Below are positions 36,920 through 49,200 of a stretch of 64,000 nucleotides of DNA, in pieces. How positions within the stretch are numbered: position 1 is the stretch's first letter; each line of letters starts with the position of its first letter. Below the pieces are notes generated by a model. It did not search any database. It was not told the origin of the DNA and saw only the letters and a program-made list of their open reading frames with translations. This stretch comes from Bryum argenteum (Eukaryota; Streptophyta; Bryopsida; Bryales; Bryaceae), in the NCBI GenBank assembly GCA_037043015.1, contig CM073325.1:4528501-4592500 (forward strand). The letters are read 5' to 3'. Made by a program: the position numbers and the translations under genes.

Positions 36920-37901
36920 TTAACCCCTAAACGTCCCCAATGTCGTTTTTCTACATCTTGGATGGAGGGCAAAAACTTTGAAGAGCCATAACGCCTTCAT
37001 CCAAAATCTGTTTTGGATGAAATCACTTGGGTTGAGTCCCAAATCAAGTCTAGTGTGTATGGTAAAACTTTCAAAGCCATACAATCAACTATGAATTAAT
37101 GGCATGCATTTTAGTGAAGGCAACTTTTGATTTTGGGTTTTCATATATTAGGCATGTTTTATCATTACGAGCCAATTATGTGAAACCAAAAATAGTTTTT
37201 GATGAATTTCTTTCACATGAACATGATCTTTAGATGAAATCTAACAAGTTTCTACTTGGAAGATTTTTGATCCAAATACTTTTGGGATTACATTTTCAAT
37301 GATGTTTCCACAATGAAAAAAGTGGAAAAACGGATGATGTTTGAACATCTATATCTTTTTCATGCACCGTAAGATTTCAACTTTATTTTTTTGGATGGAT
37401 TTTAATTAGAGTCTACTCTCAGTAGTACAAATCTTGATCACATCGAAGATGTTTCGTAGATAAGGCGTAGATTTGAGTGCATTTGGACTAGTTTTGGACT
37501 ATTTTCCCTTTGTAAATTTTTGGGTAGTTTTCACCATTGCAAGGGTATTTTTTGAGCCAAGCATTTATTTTTATGATTTCTTTTTTATGTAGGGGTACTA
37601 TTGAGATGAAGATGAATAACTTTCTAGTTGGAGATTTTCTCATTGGAGTAGCTTTGTTGGTAGATTTTCCACTCTAAAGTGAAAATGATGAAATTTTGTA
37701 GCTTGTTTTGCGCACTAATATGTTATGGTCTTGCAATCTATAAGGCCTCATCACTCAAATTTTGGTCCACATGACCTACAGCAAATCTATTACAAGTTTG
37801 TACGGCTGAGATCTAAATAGCTTACATTCATTTTCATCTATGACACTTTCTTTGAAAATGTGATTTTTGGCTAAAAATAGACTGGGACATTTAGGGGTTA
37901 A
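36920..37901. mobile_element. Large non-autonomous TTAA element (about 974 bases)
   Basis: The element (36924-37897) starts CCCCTAAACGTCCCC and ends GGGACATTTAGGGG, with TTAA on each side (36920-36923, 37898-37901). It is AT-rich and has no long open frame, so it cannot encode a transposase. Its right end recurs at 6886-6993, and a looser resemblance (AAAACTTTGAAGAGC near 36971 and 58913) suggests another decayed copy around 58.9 kb. Confidence 0.7.
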
Positions 37902-38220
37902 CCATCATTTAAAAAATTCATCATGGTGAAGTTAACAGGCTTTGGTATAATTCATCAATCTTGTAGATAACTAGAGTATCTAAATTAAAGAGAAATGTGA
38001 CAAATGTCATCGTGTTATTGGTCTAAAGTGATGTAGAAGTATTAAAATTCATCATGGAAACTAAAAATAAATACTTTCTTGTTTATACACTTGATGATGG
38101 GCATGATAACATTGTATACTTTGGCAAAATTTAACAAAAACGAGTGTGCATACAAAACACGAATAAATACACACAATCATATGACTCAAAATTAATACCT
38201 CAATAGAATTTGCTAATATT

Positions 38221-38335
38221 GGGTGTACCATTTGGTATAGTGGCCTGTTTACTCAGCCACTTTTCTACTGAAATATTGGGTGTACCGTTTGGTATAGTAG
38301 CTAGTTTACACAACCACTTTTCTACTATACTAGAG
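38221..38335. repeat. Imperfect two-copy tandem repeat
   Basis: Two units of about 57 bases, each starting GGGTGTACC(A/G)TTTGGTATAG and ending with a CCACTTTTCTACT segment. Non-coding. Confidence 0.65.
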
Positions 38336-38598
38336 TCGTAGATTTATGTTTTATGAGAAGTAGTGTTGTTTACTAAAAGTTATGCATTACACCATTTCTC
38401 AATAGTTATAAGAGCAGGGCTCAATTTGGGTTGCCATTGCAATCAATGCACTTTGTATTTTTCTTGAAGTAACCAATGGCACCAATTTCAATAAATTCTT
38501 TCAAGGAAAATCTCATGCTCTCACATTTGATGATATGTTCTCCAAATTAGTCTTGTAATACTAAGGTGTTGTGTCACATTTAGTGTTACCGTTTGCAT

Positions 38599-38967
38599 TT
38601 AACCCTTAAAGGTCCTTCCACTCCTCAATGGGCAGCCCGAAATTGGATCTCAACATCTTTTGGACTCGGGCAACATGAATAGTGCACTTTTTGAACTTGG
38701 GCAACATGAATGAACCAATCCATGATGAGTTTGCAACTTCCTACAAGGTTTTGTGCAATCCCAACCTACCTACCACAATTCTTTCAAAGCACAAATCACT
38801 CATACAAATTGCGATTTGAATTGTAGGATTTCACTTTGTAGATGCATCACAAAAAGGTGACCCGAATGATATAAAAAAATAAGTGAAAAATTGAGAATCA
38901 AAAGAGCTACAAGCAAGATTCTGTTGGAAAACAGCCCGAGGGGCTGACATGCGCCTTTACGGGTTAA
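38599..38967. mobile_element. TTAA-flanked MITE, mid-size subfamily, copy 1
   Basis: The element (38603-38963) starts CCCTTAAAGGTCC and ends GCGCCTTTACGGG, with TTAA on both sides. The interior (two related segments, ACTCGGGCAACATGAATAG and AACTTGGGCAACATGAATG) matches the elements at 54106 and, inverted, 63526. Confidence 0.7.
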
Positions 38968-39136
38968 TGTTTGTAAAGAAGAAGAAAAGTTCATTTGACG
39001 TATCTTTGGATGATATACCCAGAGGTCGTCACACCAATGGTAATGTTTATATCACTAATCAACAACTCTTGTGTAGTGGGAGATGAGCATCTTTAAAGTA
39101 TTTATGTACGCACAAGCAGTACTATTATTCATAAAT

Positions 39137-39487
39137 ACATAGAAACTCCGGTCTCATTCTAAAGGTCTCATTCCAAATGGCTAGTGTTTATTCGTAATGC
39201 TAAAAACCTGATGGGCACCGGACAAGGGGGAATTGGAGCAATACTACTTCCCCATTTTGAGGGACTCTATAACTACGCTAGTTTTTAGCTAGTTACTAGT
39301 GCCTTGAAAGTACTTGACATAGTATCCTCCCGAAGGTCTTTGAGGTACCCATACAACAAGGTCCAAAGACCGGCACCATAGTTGGGTTCACTATGGTGGT
39401 GAACACCACCACGACATGGGGAATAGAACCCCACAACCTTCTCATTGGGGGCCATGAGCTCCAACCACCAAGCCAAAACCTATGGTG
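39137..39487 (-). mobile_element. SINE copy with tRNA-like head
   Basis: Matches the SINE at 6267 over its length, including B-box-like GGGTTCTATTCCC (complement of 39419-39431) and the head with the AGGTTTTGGCTTGGTGG segment near 39470. A clear target duplication was not found and the tail is short, so this copy is somewhat older. Confidence 0.65.
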
Positions 39488-39779
39488 CTTTATCATTTAT
39501 ACATGTATACACCTACAAGTCTATAAATACATGATTATTTAGGTAATCTAAAAACACACCATAGATACATCTCTACTCTTCGATAATTTAAAGTACTATA
39601 CATTGTAAGGTGTACCTTAAAAGCAATATGAAGCTATAACGAGAACATAATTGAACTCATAATAATATCAAATGACTATGAACAAAGAGACGATTGTTTT
39701 TTTATTTTCAAATTCATAAACAACAAGTAGACTTTTGATATACGCCAACCCAATGATAAAGGTCGGAGCTATCTTTTAT

Positions 39780-40389
39780 GCTACCGAAAAATTCTATTTC
39801 CACCAATGAGATTCAAAACACCAAAAAGCGGCTACAGCGGCCCGGGCGTCCCCTACGATGCATCCATCCATTCATCCACCCAATGGCTATAGCTATGGCC
39901 ATGACTCATCGTCCTCCGTCCATCTCCGAAGCTCACTCGATGCGCACGACCCTCGCCTCCGTTCGTCCATTCCTGCAAACCCTTCCTGCCTTTTCGCTTT
40001 CTTAAATTTTGTCGATTGATTGTACAGAAAAGTCGAGCTAGATTTTTTTGCTCTCTCATGCAATTTGCTACTTTCAAAGTCGCTGTCGCTGCGGCGCTGG
40101 ATCAGTTCGATCGCTACCAGTGAGGGTGCGTGTTTCGCTTCTTCCGAATTGCTGGAATGGCAGTCGTTGTGAGAATGAATGGCTAGCTGCATCGAAGGTC
40201 TGCTTGTACATTTTTTAGGTTTCATTTTTATGTATGAGTTGTGGCTGAATCTGCTGGGCGAGAAATCGGGAGTGGATCTTGTGAGGTGCCCCGGCCAGTG
40301 CCTGGGAGTTCTATTCGCGCAGGTTCAGAGGCGGATGATCTGCGGGCATTTTCGAGAGATGTAGCGGTAGGCAGGCCGCATTATGGCGT
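39780..40389. other. Unique GC-richer sequence upstream of RVE copy B
   Basis: Lies outside the inverted repeat and has genic composition. It probably holds the promoter and distal 5' leader of RVE copy B. It differs from the corresponding sequence upstream of copy A, so the two genes may have different promoters. No open frame is convincing. Confidence 0.4.
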
Positions 40390-43300
40390 TTGTGTGGTAG
40401 GAATTCGGTAGATTTATTTGGACGTGGAGGAGACAAGTACGATCATACTGTAGAAACTGATATTGGTGCGGGAATTCGCGAAACGTTGGTGGTCGAGTTT
40501 ACCCTGTATTGTTGTGGATTTTGGTGTTTCTTGAGCGCGCGTTTGCATTCGGCTGTGCAGGGCTACAAATGCTGGTACTTTGGGTGGATTGTGGTAACGT
40601 TCTGGGACATGAAGGATTGCGTGGTTGGTTGTGATTGCAGGAATTTGTTGAAGTGATTGAGGATAGGAGGTGCTCTTTTCGAGCGGCTGTCTCGGGAGGA
40701 AATGGAGTACAGCCATACAGGATAGGAAGAAGCTGAACAGGGAATTCGCAGAGGTTGAGAGGTTAGATTGCGAGTGTTGCAGTGGAGCATATATTTGTGG
40801 AAGATATTAGCAGGACAGGTGGTTTTAGGCTGGGCAGCACATGAGTGCGGCGAGTGCCGAGATGCTAGGTGTTATGGTGGCAGGGTCTTCAGTACCTGGC
40901 ATGAGCTCAGTATCGGTGTCGGAAGAGGGCTGGAAGAAGATCCGGAAACCATACACTATCACAAAGTCACGCGAGAGCTGGACGGAGCAGGAGCACGACA
41001 AGTTTCTGGAGGCACTGCAACTGTGAGTGCATCGAACCCGGTGTGGTCTGAATGAGAGACGAGGGCAGGGGTGTTCGACGCTAGAGAGGGCCGTAGCGTA
41101 GGTAGACAGCAGATCGTTGGCAGCCCCTGAGAGTGGCGGTCGTGATGAGTCGTCCGCTCGTGGTTGTGGTCGAGTTCGTCATGCAATTCAGGGCATAGTG
41201 ATTCCTGAAGCCAGGCGGTAGTGGCATGAAGGATTGGATATGAAGACGTGTGACAACGTGAGTGCTGAGTAGGTTGGTCCATTTTACAGTGACAGAGTGA
41301 TCACGAAGTGGAGCTTTCGGATCGTGGTTTCTGGCTTTGACGTGCGATGGGGAATGTAGTGGGAACGAACTTAGGGGCGCGGTACATTAAGGGATGGGTC
41401 TCAGGCCGGCCTAGGCATGCAATGTGCTGATTGAACATCTGAGAGAGAGTAGATTATGGATGGAGAGTGTTTTCTATTTGATTGTGAGGCGAAAAGGGGC
41501 GCGTTCAGTCGGATGGCGTTTAAGGAGTGGGGTTACGGTTCTAACTGCAGTCTCTTGAAAAGGGAGTTATGGTGTAATGCTTGTTTCGAGCTGTGCAGAT
41601 TCGACCGTGACTGGAAGAAGATCGAAGCTTTTGTAGGGTCCAAGACAGTAATACAGGTAGCATGAATTATAGATTGAGATTGTGTATGTGCATATGTTTA
41701 TTGAATTTAGCTTCCGTTCTCAGTAAGTGCTAGTTGGCAGCGTGAATCATTAGATATGAAAGCTTGTTGTAATCATGCTGGTTGGAGTGCGGGCGTATTA
41801 GCTAGATCAGGATGGTATGGCGACAATAAGAGCTTGTGAAGTATTAGTGCAAAGTTGTATGGAGATTTTGGTATGCGGTGTAGGGTTGGGGAGCAGATTC
41901 TGCCTGGAATGCAATGAAAGGGAGTTGAGTGTGGTGATGTGGGTGTAATTTGTGCACAGATTCGAAGTCATGCGCAGAAGTATTTTCTGAAAGTGCAGAA
42001 GAACGGGACCGGAGAGCATGTTCCTCCACCGCGTCCGAAGCGGAAGTCAGCTCAACCATACCCACAGAAGGCACCAAAATGTGGTACGTTTGTTTTGGTG
42101 TGGAGTGGTGTGTGAGAGATATGTGGAGTGATTGTTTGATGTATACGGATGATCGGTGAAGCACACGGCAGGTAAGATGAGGCACGTCGTGACGACGGAG
42201 TAGGAGTTAAATTGTGGCATTTACTGTGAACGCTTCTGGAATGCTGTGTGCGCATCCAGCACAAGCTTCGTGAATGACATGAATGCTGAACGATCAGACG
42301 TCAAGTGCTGTAGGACCAATTTCTTCTTTTAGGATACGGCATGAGGTGTGGGGAACGATGCTTTGGATCTATTTAGTGGACAAGTGAGGGCTTAGTTTGT
42401 CAGCGCTGAGGGTGCCTTAGAGCAGGAAGCTGTGGTATGATTTCGAAAGGGTGCAGCGGGTGCTACCCACCTGGATGGAGATGACGAAGGCATCGGATGT
42501 AAGGGTGGTTAATTAGTTGTGATGTGCGGTATGCATAATGCGGAAGCAGTGGAGTTGTGAGAGTGATGTGGACTTATTGGGAGACGGGGACTGACATGAG
42601 CACACGGTTCGTTGGGGGTATGTGGAGTAGCAGTACAAGTGCAGGCGTCGGATGGGTCAAGAACTCAGGCTGTGCAGGCGGAGTCTAGCTATTGCACAGG
42701 TTCTCAGGGACCTGGGATGTCTGCGGCTAGCCCGTCCGTGTCAGCCTGGGTTCAACATTCAGTATCTCCTAACGCGAGTGTATCTTATGATGCGCCCGGT
42801 GAGTGCTCGGTCCTGGGCTTGATGGACTTTGAAGTGTTTTTAGGAATGGCGTTTAGAGCGTGGGTGTGGTGCTTCATTGTGATTGAAGTGGGTGGCTTTT
42901 GTTTGAAAGGAACAGCAAATCTGGTGACTGAAGGGGCCAGGTCCAGCATGAAACGTGTGTTGAGTCTGGACTGTTAAGTTGCTGGAGCGATGTGATAAGG
43001 TCATACAGTTGTTGCATTTTGTGTCGAAGTCTGTGATGGGGGCACAGTTGCTTGAGAGTGGCGTGGTTTGTTCCCTACAAGTTTTCCTCTGGCTAGTTTT
43101 GATAGTAATGGGCCCGCTTCAGATGAAAGGGACGTTCAGTGTCGGGGCTCTACGCAGACACGATTTGTAGACATTACTTGCCGAGTTTTGGTTTTGGATT
43201 CTCGACCATGGCTTTCTTGAGCTGATGAGAGTGGGGTGTGTGTTGTGCAGGCATCAAGCCAGAATTGGGAGGCGTGAGTTTGACTGCGGTGCGCGCATCA

Positions 43301-45005
43301 AGTAACAGTATCAGTGGAAGCTCTCCCGGTGGTTGGCCACATCACGTGGCACCTGCAAGGCAGGTTGCCCCAGAGTCTTGCATACGCGGTGAGTAAAACA
43401 GTGGAAGTGTATCCTTTGTGTGTCAATTGAGCTGGGTATCTCCTTGTGTATGAGGGTGACGAAGAGTGGAAGTGCATGCAGAAGGTGTGCAGCTATGCGA
43501 GTGATGTTGGGTAGATTTGCATCTAGCGGGTAACTGATGTGGTGAAGGTGTTTGTGTTTTGTCAGCAGCTGCACCAGATTTTGCGGAGGTGTACAAGTTT
43601 ATCGGCAGCGTGTTCGACCCAGGCGTTGCTGGGCACCTTCGAAAGTTGAAGGATATGACTGCCATCGATCGGGAGACGGTGAGTTAGTGACTGAAAGATT
43701 AGTTCTGATTTGTGCCCATGATCGAGTAAGGAGCGCGGTGCCCCAGTTGCCGATTAGAGAGCTTGGAGGCCAAGTTTGAATGGATTCGACAAGATGTGTT
43801 GATTGGTTGACCTATAGATCTTGCACAGAGATGCCCCGGCCGGATGAGTTGTGGCTTTAGCTTCTGACGGACGTAGGTTCGTGGCTGGCGTGCAGATTCT
43901 ACTTTTGATGCGCAATTTGTCGATCAACCTGTCGAGCCCAGACTTCGACGAGCGCGTAAGTAACAAGGGGGTAGATATGAACGTTAAAGCGTTATTTGCA
44001 GGGTTGTGGTATGAGTGTTCTGCAAATTGCGTAGCTCAGAATGCGTGGGGATGTCCTGTCTGTGGGCGCGTCGTATGCTGGGTAGAAGAGATGATGGCAA
44101 ATGTGATTAGTAATTTCATTATGATGCTCTTTTTGTGGAAACAGAAACTATTCATGTCAGTGTACGATAGTGGAATGAAAGGAATGTCGAGTGGGGCAGA
44201 GGAGTTGACAAGCATACCAGGCGCGGTCACTCAATCTTGTTCGGTATGGCGCGAATGATACCTGGCTTGTTTGCGCGAATCATCGTTGAAGAGTCGAAGC
44301 ATTTCTTATGTTGGGCAACTGATAAATTCTGCTGAGTAGAATTCTGTTTGTGGGCGTGACTCAGCTGAGTAGTTGTGGTGGTGGTTGTCCAGCAGGAAGC
44401 GGGCGACGACACGACGTCGGGATCTGGGCAGGCAGGAGCAACGGAACCATCGACTCCATTGCTGGTGAGCCCAAGGAGCACGGATTCGGATCAAAGGGCG
44501 TCGGCGATGCAAGCATATGCAGACAAGAGCGCAGACGCAGGAACACCTCGGAGGCACTCATACGACGGTGGCGGAGACGGTAGTGGAGCCATGTCCGGGT
44601 CTTTCACAAGCTCTGGCGTTTCCTCCGCATCTCCCGAGCCGGTTTCACTAGCACTGGGCACGGCGGCACCAGGAAGCCCGAGCGTGGCAGTGAAAGCGGA
44701 GAGCATATACTCGGTTCCAAGCTTGATCAGTCTGCCAAGCTTACCAGCGGGGTTGGTGGGGGACGAGAACGGTGTAGATACGTGGTGGACTTGAGCTTTT
44801 GTACGAGTAGGAGGAGCTTCCATGGGAGGTGGAGAGTGTGAATAGGATGTGGTTTGTTCGTGGTTTGTAGACTCGAATGCACACAGTGTGGCGAGTGTGG
44901 AGATTGTAGAGTAAGCAAGAGGCGGTCAGATTTGACTGACCGACATGGAGAGTGTGTAGTAGCAGCCTGCGGTAGTGTTTTGTTCCTTTCTACCCCTTTT
45001 TTCTT
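40390..45005. repeat. Right arm of a large inverted duplication
   Basis: Reverse complement of about 29750-34550, as described there. The arms are about 4.6-4.8 kb and the centre between them about 5.8 kb. This arm carries RVE copy B and about 200 bases of its 3' flank, including ATTTGACTGACCGACATGG near 44932. Confidence 0.85.
40841..44794 (+). CDS. RVE8-like MYB transcription factor, copy B
   Basis: Eight exons (40841-41022, 41599-41656, 41960-42083, 42628-42798, 43251-43388, 43566-43678, 43896-43955, 44393-44794) close in phase and give 415 residues. Exons 1 to 7 have exactly the lengths of copy A; exon 8 is 402 bases against 408. The MYB repeat, SHAQKYF motif, [18 protein letters not shown] tail and LCL region are all intact. 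Differences from copy A are mostly in the C-terminal half, for example [18 protein letters not shown] where A has [20 protein letters not shown]. The protein ends [18 protein letters not shown] as in A. The role is inferred from the RVE4/6/8 family: an evening-element-binding activator in the circadian system. Divergently oriented from copy A, with about 6.7 kb between start codons. Confidence 0.9.
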
Positions 45006-45249
45006 ATTTCTTTGCTGGATTATGATACTCGCTCACCGAGTTTGTGAGCTTGCCGTTATGTACAGAACATTGTCAAGTGTTGGGTTACTGAGGCAGACGT
45101 AAAGCGTTAGTTAAGAAATATGGGGCAGCTGTGGCTGTGCAGACCCAGGGAGGCAAGTACGTAGACGAGGGTGAGTCGGAAGTGCGACTCTTTGTATTAT
45201 GCAACGTAGAGCAACTTAATCATATGGAAGCTTATATCTAGTGTCCTAT

Positions 45250-45500
45250 GCTTCATTCGTCTTTGATTTCATCTGCAAGCTCATGTACATCTGCTAGATT
45301 GTAGAGAGCTGGAAAGTAAGCACCAAGACAAGCTTCACATTTGATGCAGATTTCTGGTGTAGGATGAGTTGCATGAATAAGGTCATCTAGTTCTAGAAAC
45401 TCGGTCTGTCGGAAGATTGGAACCAAACCCGACCGTGGCCCAATTGAGTGATTATACTGCACAAGAGTTTCAAATTCAAATTGGAACACGTGCCGACAAG
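45250..45500 (-). other. Unidentified exon-like open segment
   Basis: A minus-strand frame reads FTCRHVFQFEFETLVQ, then SGLVPIFRQTEFLELDDLIH, PEICIKCEACLGAYFPALYN, ending ADEIKDE and a stop at 45253. The composition is strongly protein-like, with a C-x-x-C pair. There is no ATG at its start, so it would be a terminal exon with an acceptor near 45510. A second minus-strand open segment (45600-45878) could be upstream but contains an internal 30-base duplication. I do not recognise the family. Confidence 0.35.
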
Positions 45501-45599
45501 TAAAGTAAACTTATGGGGTTCAGTATTTCTAAGTAACTATCAGTAAAGAGGGACACTTCTCGAGTATCAGTATAGCAAAGACTCTCGAAAGGCGCAAGT

Positions 45600-46822
45600 T
45601 CATAACAAGATTGTCAGTTCAATGAAAAAACTGCGAATTTCTTGAGTAATCGTGCTGTTGTGGTATGTAGCGAATGATACCTTGTGGCGCTTTACGAACA
45701 ATGTCATCTCTGCACGTTTCAAGTGTGGATATAATTGACATACGATTGATGCGGTGCGGATATATTTGACATACGATTGATACGGTGCAATCAGCAACTG
45801 TTTCGGAGATTGAAACAACTCAAAGAACATCAGACAATGCCCATATAGTGTCGCAACAGTTTTACTATCAACAATCATGTCCAGTTTCGAGCTTCACAAA
45901 CTGGCTCAAAGCAGTTGCTGATGCGAATCTTGCAGTAAACTGGTTTTTGTCAAGCTAAGAAGTATTTTAGTGGTGAACTTCCAACCACTTCCTTGTTAAT
46001 TATGATGCTTTATCCCAGACAATCACCAACCACTTGGTAATGATAACATGATCAATGCTTATCCTTTAATTTGGAGCTGAGATGATTGTCTACGCTACCC
46101 CCTCCTGCACCACCAAGTCCTAACTTGCTGGTTTGAATCTCCTTCAGCTAGAAACTCACGTTACCCTATTTCCCACTTGATTCTGCATGGAATGAAGGAC
46201 AATTAATCAACTTCGTCATTATCCTCACCACCAAAAGTGCCTATCTTCAAGTGGGTGCTGGAGCATGGCTCACAAGTATATCTGAAGTTGGCATACTGAC
46301 AGTTGAAATTTTGAAGTGTACAACATTTTCTTGCATTCAAATCTTTGGAGTAGTTGATAACATTACTCAATGTAAGTGATCATAAAATCAATTGAAGTAG
46401 TCCAGCAATCGAGAAGATAAAGAACTCACATTGAAACAAAACCAACAGGTTCACATTGATTTCATAAACCTCGCGGTCAGAGAACATACAATCTACAGAC
46501 ATAGCCATTAAACCCTACTATCTGAAGTACTCTACACTTAGTGATCCTCAATGCTACAATTGGTGAGCCAGCCGCTTTGCAAAATTGTCATGTACAATAG
46601 ACATGCCTCCATCCCAAATGGGGACTTTCACAGGCAAGAATTGGATTATTTATACCTAAACCCTAAAAGAATCATGTGTCACATTCGTGAAAGAATTTTC
46701 CTAAAGACGAACCTTCTCATCTCAGCATACACACCCTCATGTACCATTTTTGTGTACACGAATGTACATCGAAAAGTACATGAGGACGGAGTTAAGCGGA
46801 AGTGTCAGAAGAGTCCTACAAT
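45600..46822. other. Spacer between RVE copy B and ERF
   Basis: No recognised gene. Near 45730-45790 a 30-base segment containing TTGACATACGATTGAT(A/G)CGG is duplicated in tandem. The last few hundred bases before 46823 should contain the ERF 3' untranslated region. Confidence 0.4.
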
Positions 46823-48781
46823 CTACAGGGGTTGTTGATCATCGGGGAACTGGAACAGAGGCGGAAAGCCAGTCGGTGAAGGCACGTCACGAGGACTCCA
46901 GAGCGGCAACGATCCAACTTGTTCGAAGATCTGATCGTATGAGAACAATTCCACATCGGAACTTGTCATCCCGGCGAACAGATCCGAGCTTGTCGATGTC
47001 GATGCAGTAATAACTGCAGGGCTGAGTACATTCTGATATGAATATGATCTGCCCGGGTCGACATCAGGAACAATCTGTTGTTGTTGTTGTTGAGAAACAA
47101 TCTGTTGTTGTTGTTGTTGTTGTTGGAAAAGAATCTGTTGTTGTTGCTGGAACTGGTTTTGAGGCTCGGGATTGTACGAACTTCCAGCTTCGTAATGATA
47201 GTTGCTCACTGGCCATGGCGAGTGGCGAGCTGGAAGCGAAAGAGGCGATGGCGGATTGGCAGACCATAAACTGCGAGACTGAGTTGAAGAGACCACGTCT
47301 GCTGTGCTGGTTCGCGATTGTGGGATGGCCGTGTCGATGACGTTGAATGTTGCGGCTTGGAGCAGGTTGGGGTCAGTGGGCGGAGTCCAAGAGAATTGCG
47401 GTTGCGGTGGTCGGGATGGGGATGCCCAGATGGTGGGCGAGTTTGAAGAAGCGCCCCCGCTGGTGGAGATGGATGGAGTGGTGCTGCTGGTGGTGGGGGA
47501 ATTAGATGGAGCGCTGGAGGTGGGTGGAGGTGGAGCAGGTGTGGGGATTTTGCCGTCCGGGAAATTGAGCTTGGCTCGCACGCCGCGGAACTTGGTGGCA
47601 GCGACGTCGTACGCCATGGCGGCGTCCTCCGCAGTGTCGAACGTGCCTAACCAAACGCGCGCTGCTTTCTTCGGGTCGCGAATCTCCGCCGCCCACTTGC
47701 CCCACGGCCTCTGCCGCACGCCTCGATACCTCTGCTTCCGCACCCGCACGGTGGGTGGCGCCACGCCCTCACTCGTCACGTTTCCCAGCCCTAGTTCCGG
47801 TTCCTCGATTCGAACACCGCGCATCTGAGGATCTGCAGGTGCCAAACAATCAAATCCTTAGAAGCGAAGTACAATGATCCCGAGACACTTTCTTCACTTT
47901 ATACTTGCAGCGTCTGCGACTCATTCAATGCTGGCCCCACCAGGACATCAAAGAAATACTCATTTAATACATGGTAGTGGCAAGCCATCTCCGACTACAG
48001 CTGATCACGAAAGTGCACGACCAGGTGCTGACAAGCATGAGTTTGATAAGTTCGCAGGAACTTGATCAGCTTGAAGGAGCTCGAAGCTTCAGAGTAAACT
48101 CCTTCACAGTTGATGAACCCACGACTACAGTATAACAGAAAAATGGAAAACAGTAACTGTAAACCCCCGGACCCCTAAATTAATTCTAGTCAAGATTAGT
48201 GAGCTGAAGCTGGAAGTTGCAAATCCTGCCCCCACCCTAGAATTCAAAGCCATGGCCAATGAGAGCGAGCGTTGATTGTTACCTGGATTGGTGCTGCGAG
48301 GAGGTGAGAAGTAAGGCTTGCAGCAGATATCCGAATGCTGGATGCCAGAGTCGGAGCTGCACCAGCTGGGGCTGCTGCTGTAGCCAGCGGCTCCTCCAGT
48401 GGGTGACGATCTCGACTCAGTAGCTCGCGTGACGACTTCGCCCAGTGGGTTTCCAGCTGCGGGTTGCCAATTGCGCGCCTGCTGCTGATTGATCCCCAAG
48501 TTCGCCAGCTCGCTCCAATTACTTGTCGACGACTCGACGTCAGCGCGGGGACGTTTGTGTCCCGCGAGCGCCACGCCTAATCCCTCATCACATGAGCTGC
48601 TACTCAACAGAGTCCCCCACGGAGAACTAGTGGTACTGTATTGATACACTGGCAATGGTTCCACGATCGCATTGGAAACCTCCGTCGCCATGCGGCTCAA
48701 CGATCGCGGGATGTAATCCGGAGGTCCCGTCGCCGGCTCCAGCTTGTCAATTCTCCCTGGCTGCATTCGTAAGCAAATCAT
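46823..48781 (-). CDS. AP2/ERF transcription factor with glutamine-rich C-terminus
   Basis: Two exons (48283-48781, 46823-47832) join in phase to 502 residues. Exon 2 encodes one AP2/ERF domain: [40 protein letters not shown], then [20 protein letters not shown]. The WAAEIRD and RAKLNFP motifs, with Ala and Asp at the DREB/ERF-discriminating positions, place it in the ERF subfamily, most like ABR1/RAP2.6-type (group X) or related groups; these bind GCC-box DNA in stress and wound responses. After the domain come a Pro/Ser/Thr-rich segment and a poly-Gln region (about 47070-47160) built of three CAA/CAG runs. The N-terminal exon is Ser-rich and unfamiliar. The first ATG of the exon was used (MICLRMQPG); the ATG five codons later is equally possible. 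Confidence 0.85.
47073..47160 (-). repeat. CAA/CAG trinucleotide repeat encoding poly-Gln in ERF
   Basis: Three runs of CAA/CAG codons on the minus strand encode [12 protein letters not shown] and QQQQQ blocks separated by short QIV(S/P) and QILF spacers. Such tracts vary easily in length and often act as activation-domain segments; the latter is inferred. Confidence 0.8.
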
Positions 48782-49200
48782 GACCAGCCCAACCCTCTCT
48801 CTATCTCTCTCTCTCTCTCGTCGACGAATTCCTCACTTCAATGCAGCAACCCTGTTCTTGTATTCCAATCCAAATAAAATCATCACGCTCCCATCCTGTC
48901 GATCACGCCCCCACCTGTCCGAAATCCACCTTCCAGCTTCAATCCTCTACCAAAGCCGAGTGAATTAACTCACTGATCGAAACATGACAATCGATCGATG
49001 GTCAACTCAGGAAACTGTGAATGTTCTACCACCCTCAAAACTCGATCAGTTGAGTCTATCACAACCGACATGAATTGGTTCGATGATTGCTATGACGAAC
49101 ATGAATTGAGTTTGACTGTTGCGGTTAAAGGTCTGTCTGAGTAAGTGAGCGATGGAGTGAGCTTTGATGGATCGATTGGTGTGATGAGCATCCACAGTAG
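48782..49200. other. ERF upstream region
   Basis: Contains a CT microsatellite (about 48797-48819), a common feature of plant 5' leaders and promoters. No open frame supported. Confidence 0.4.

Noticed and set aside
47304..47828. Plus-strand open frame of 174 codons
   Set aside because: It is the antisense shadow of the AP2/ERF domain exon on the minus strand and has no domain of its own.
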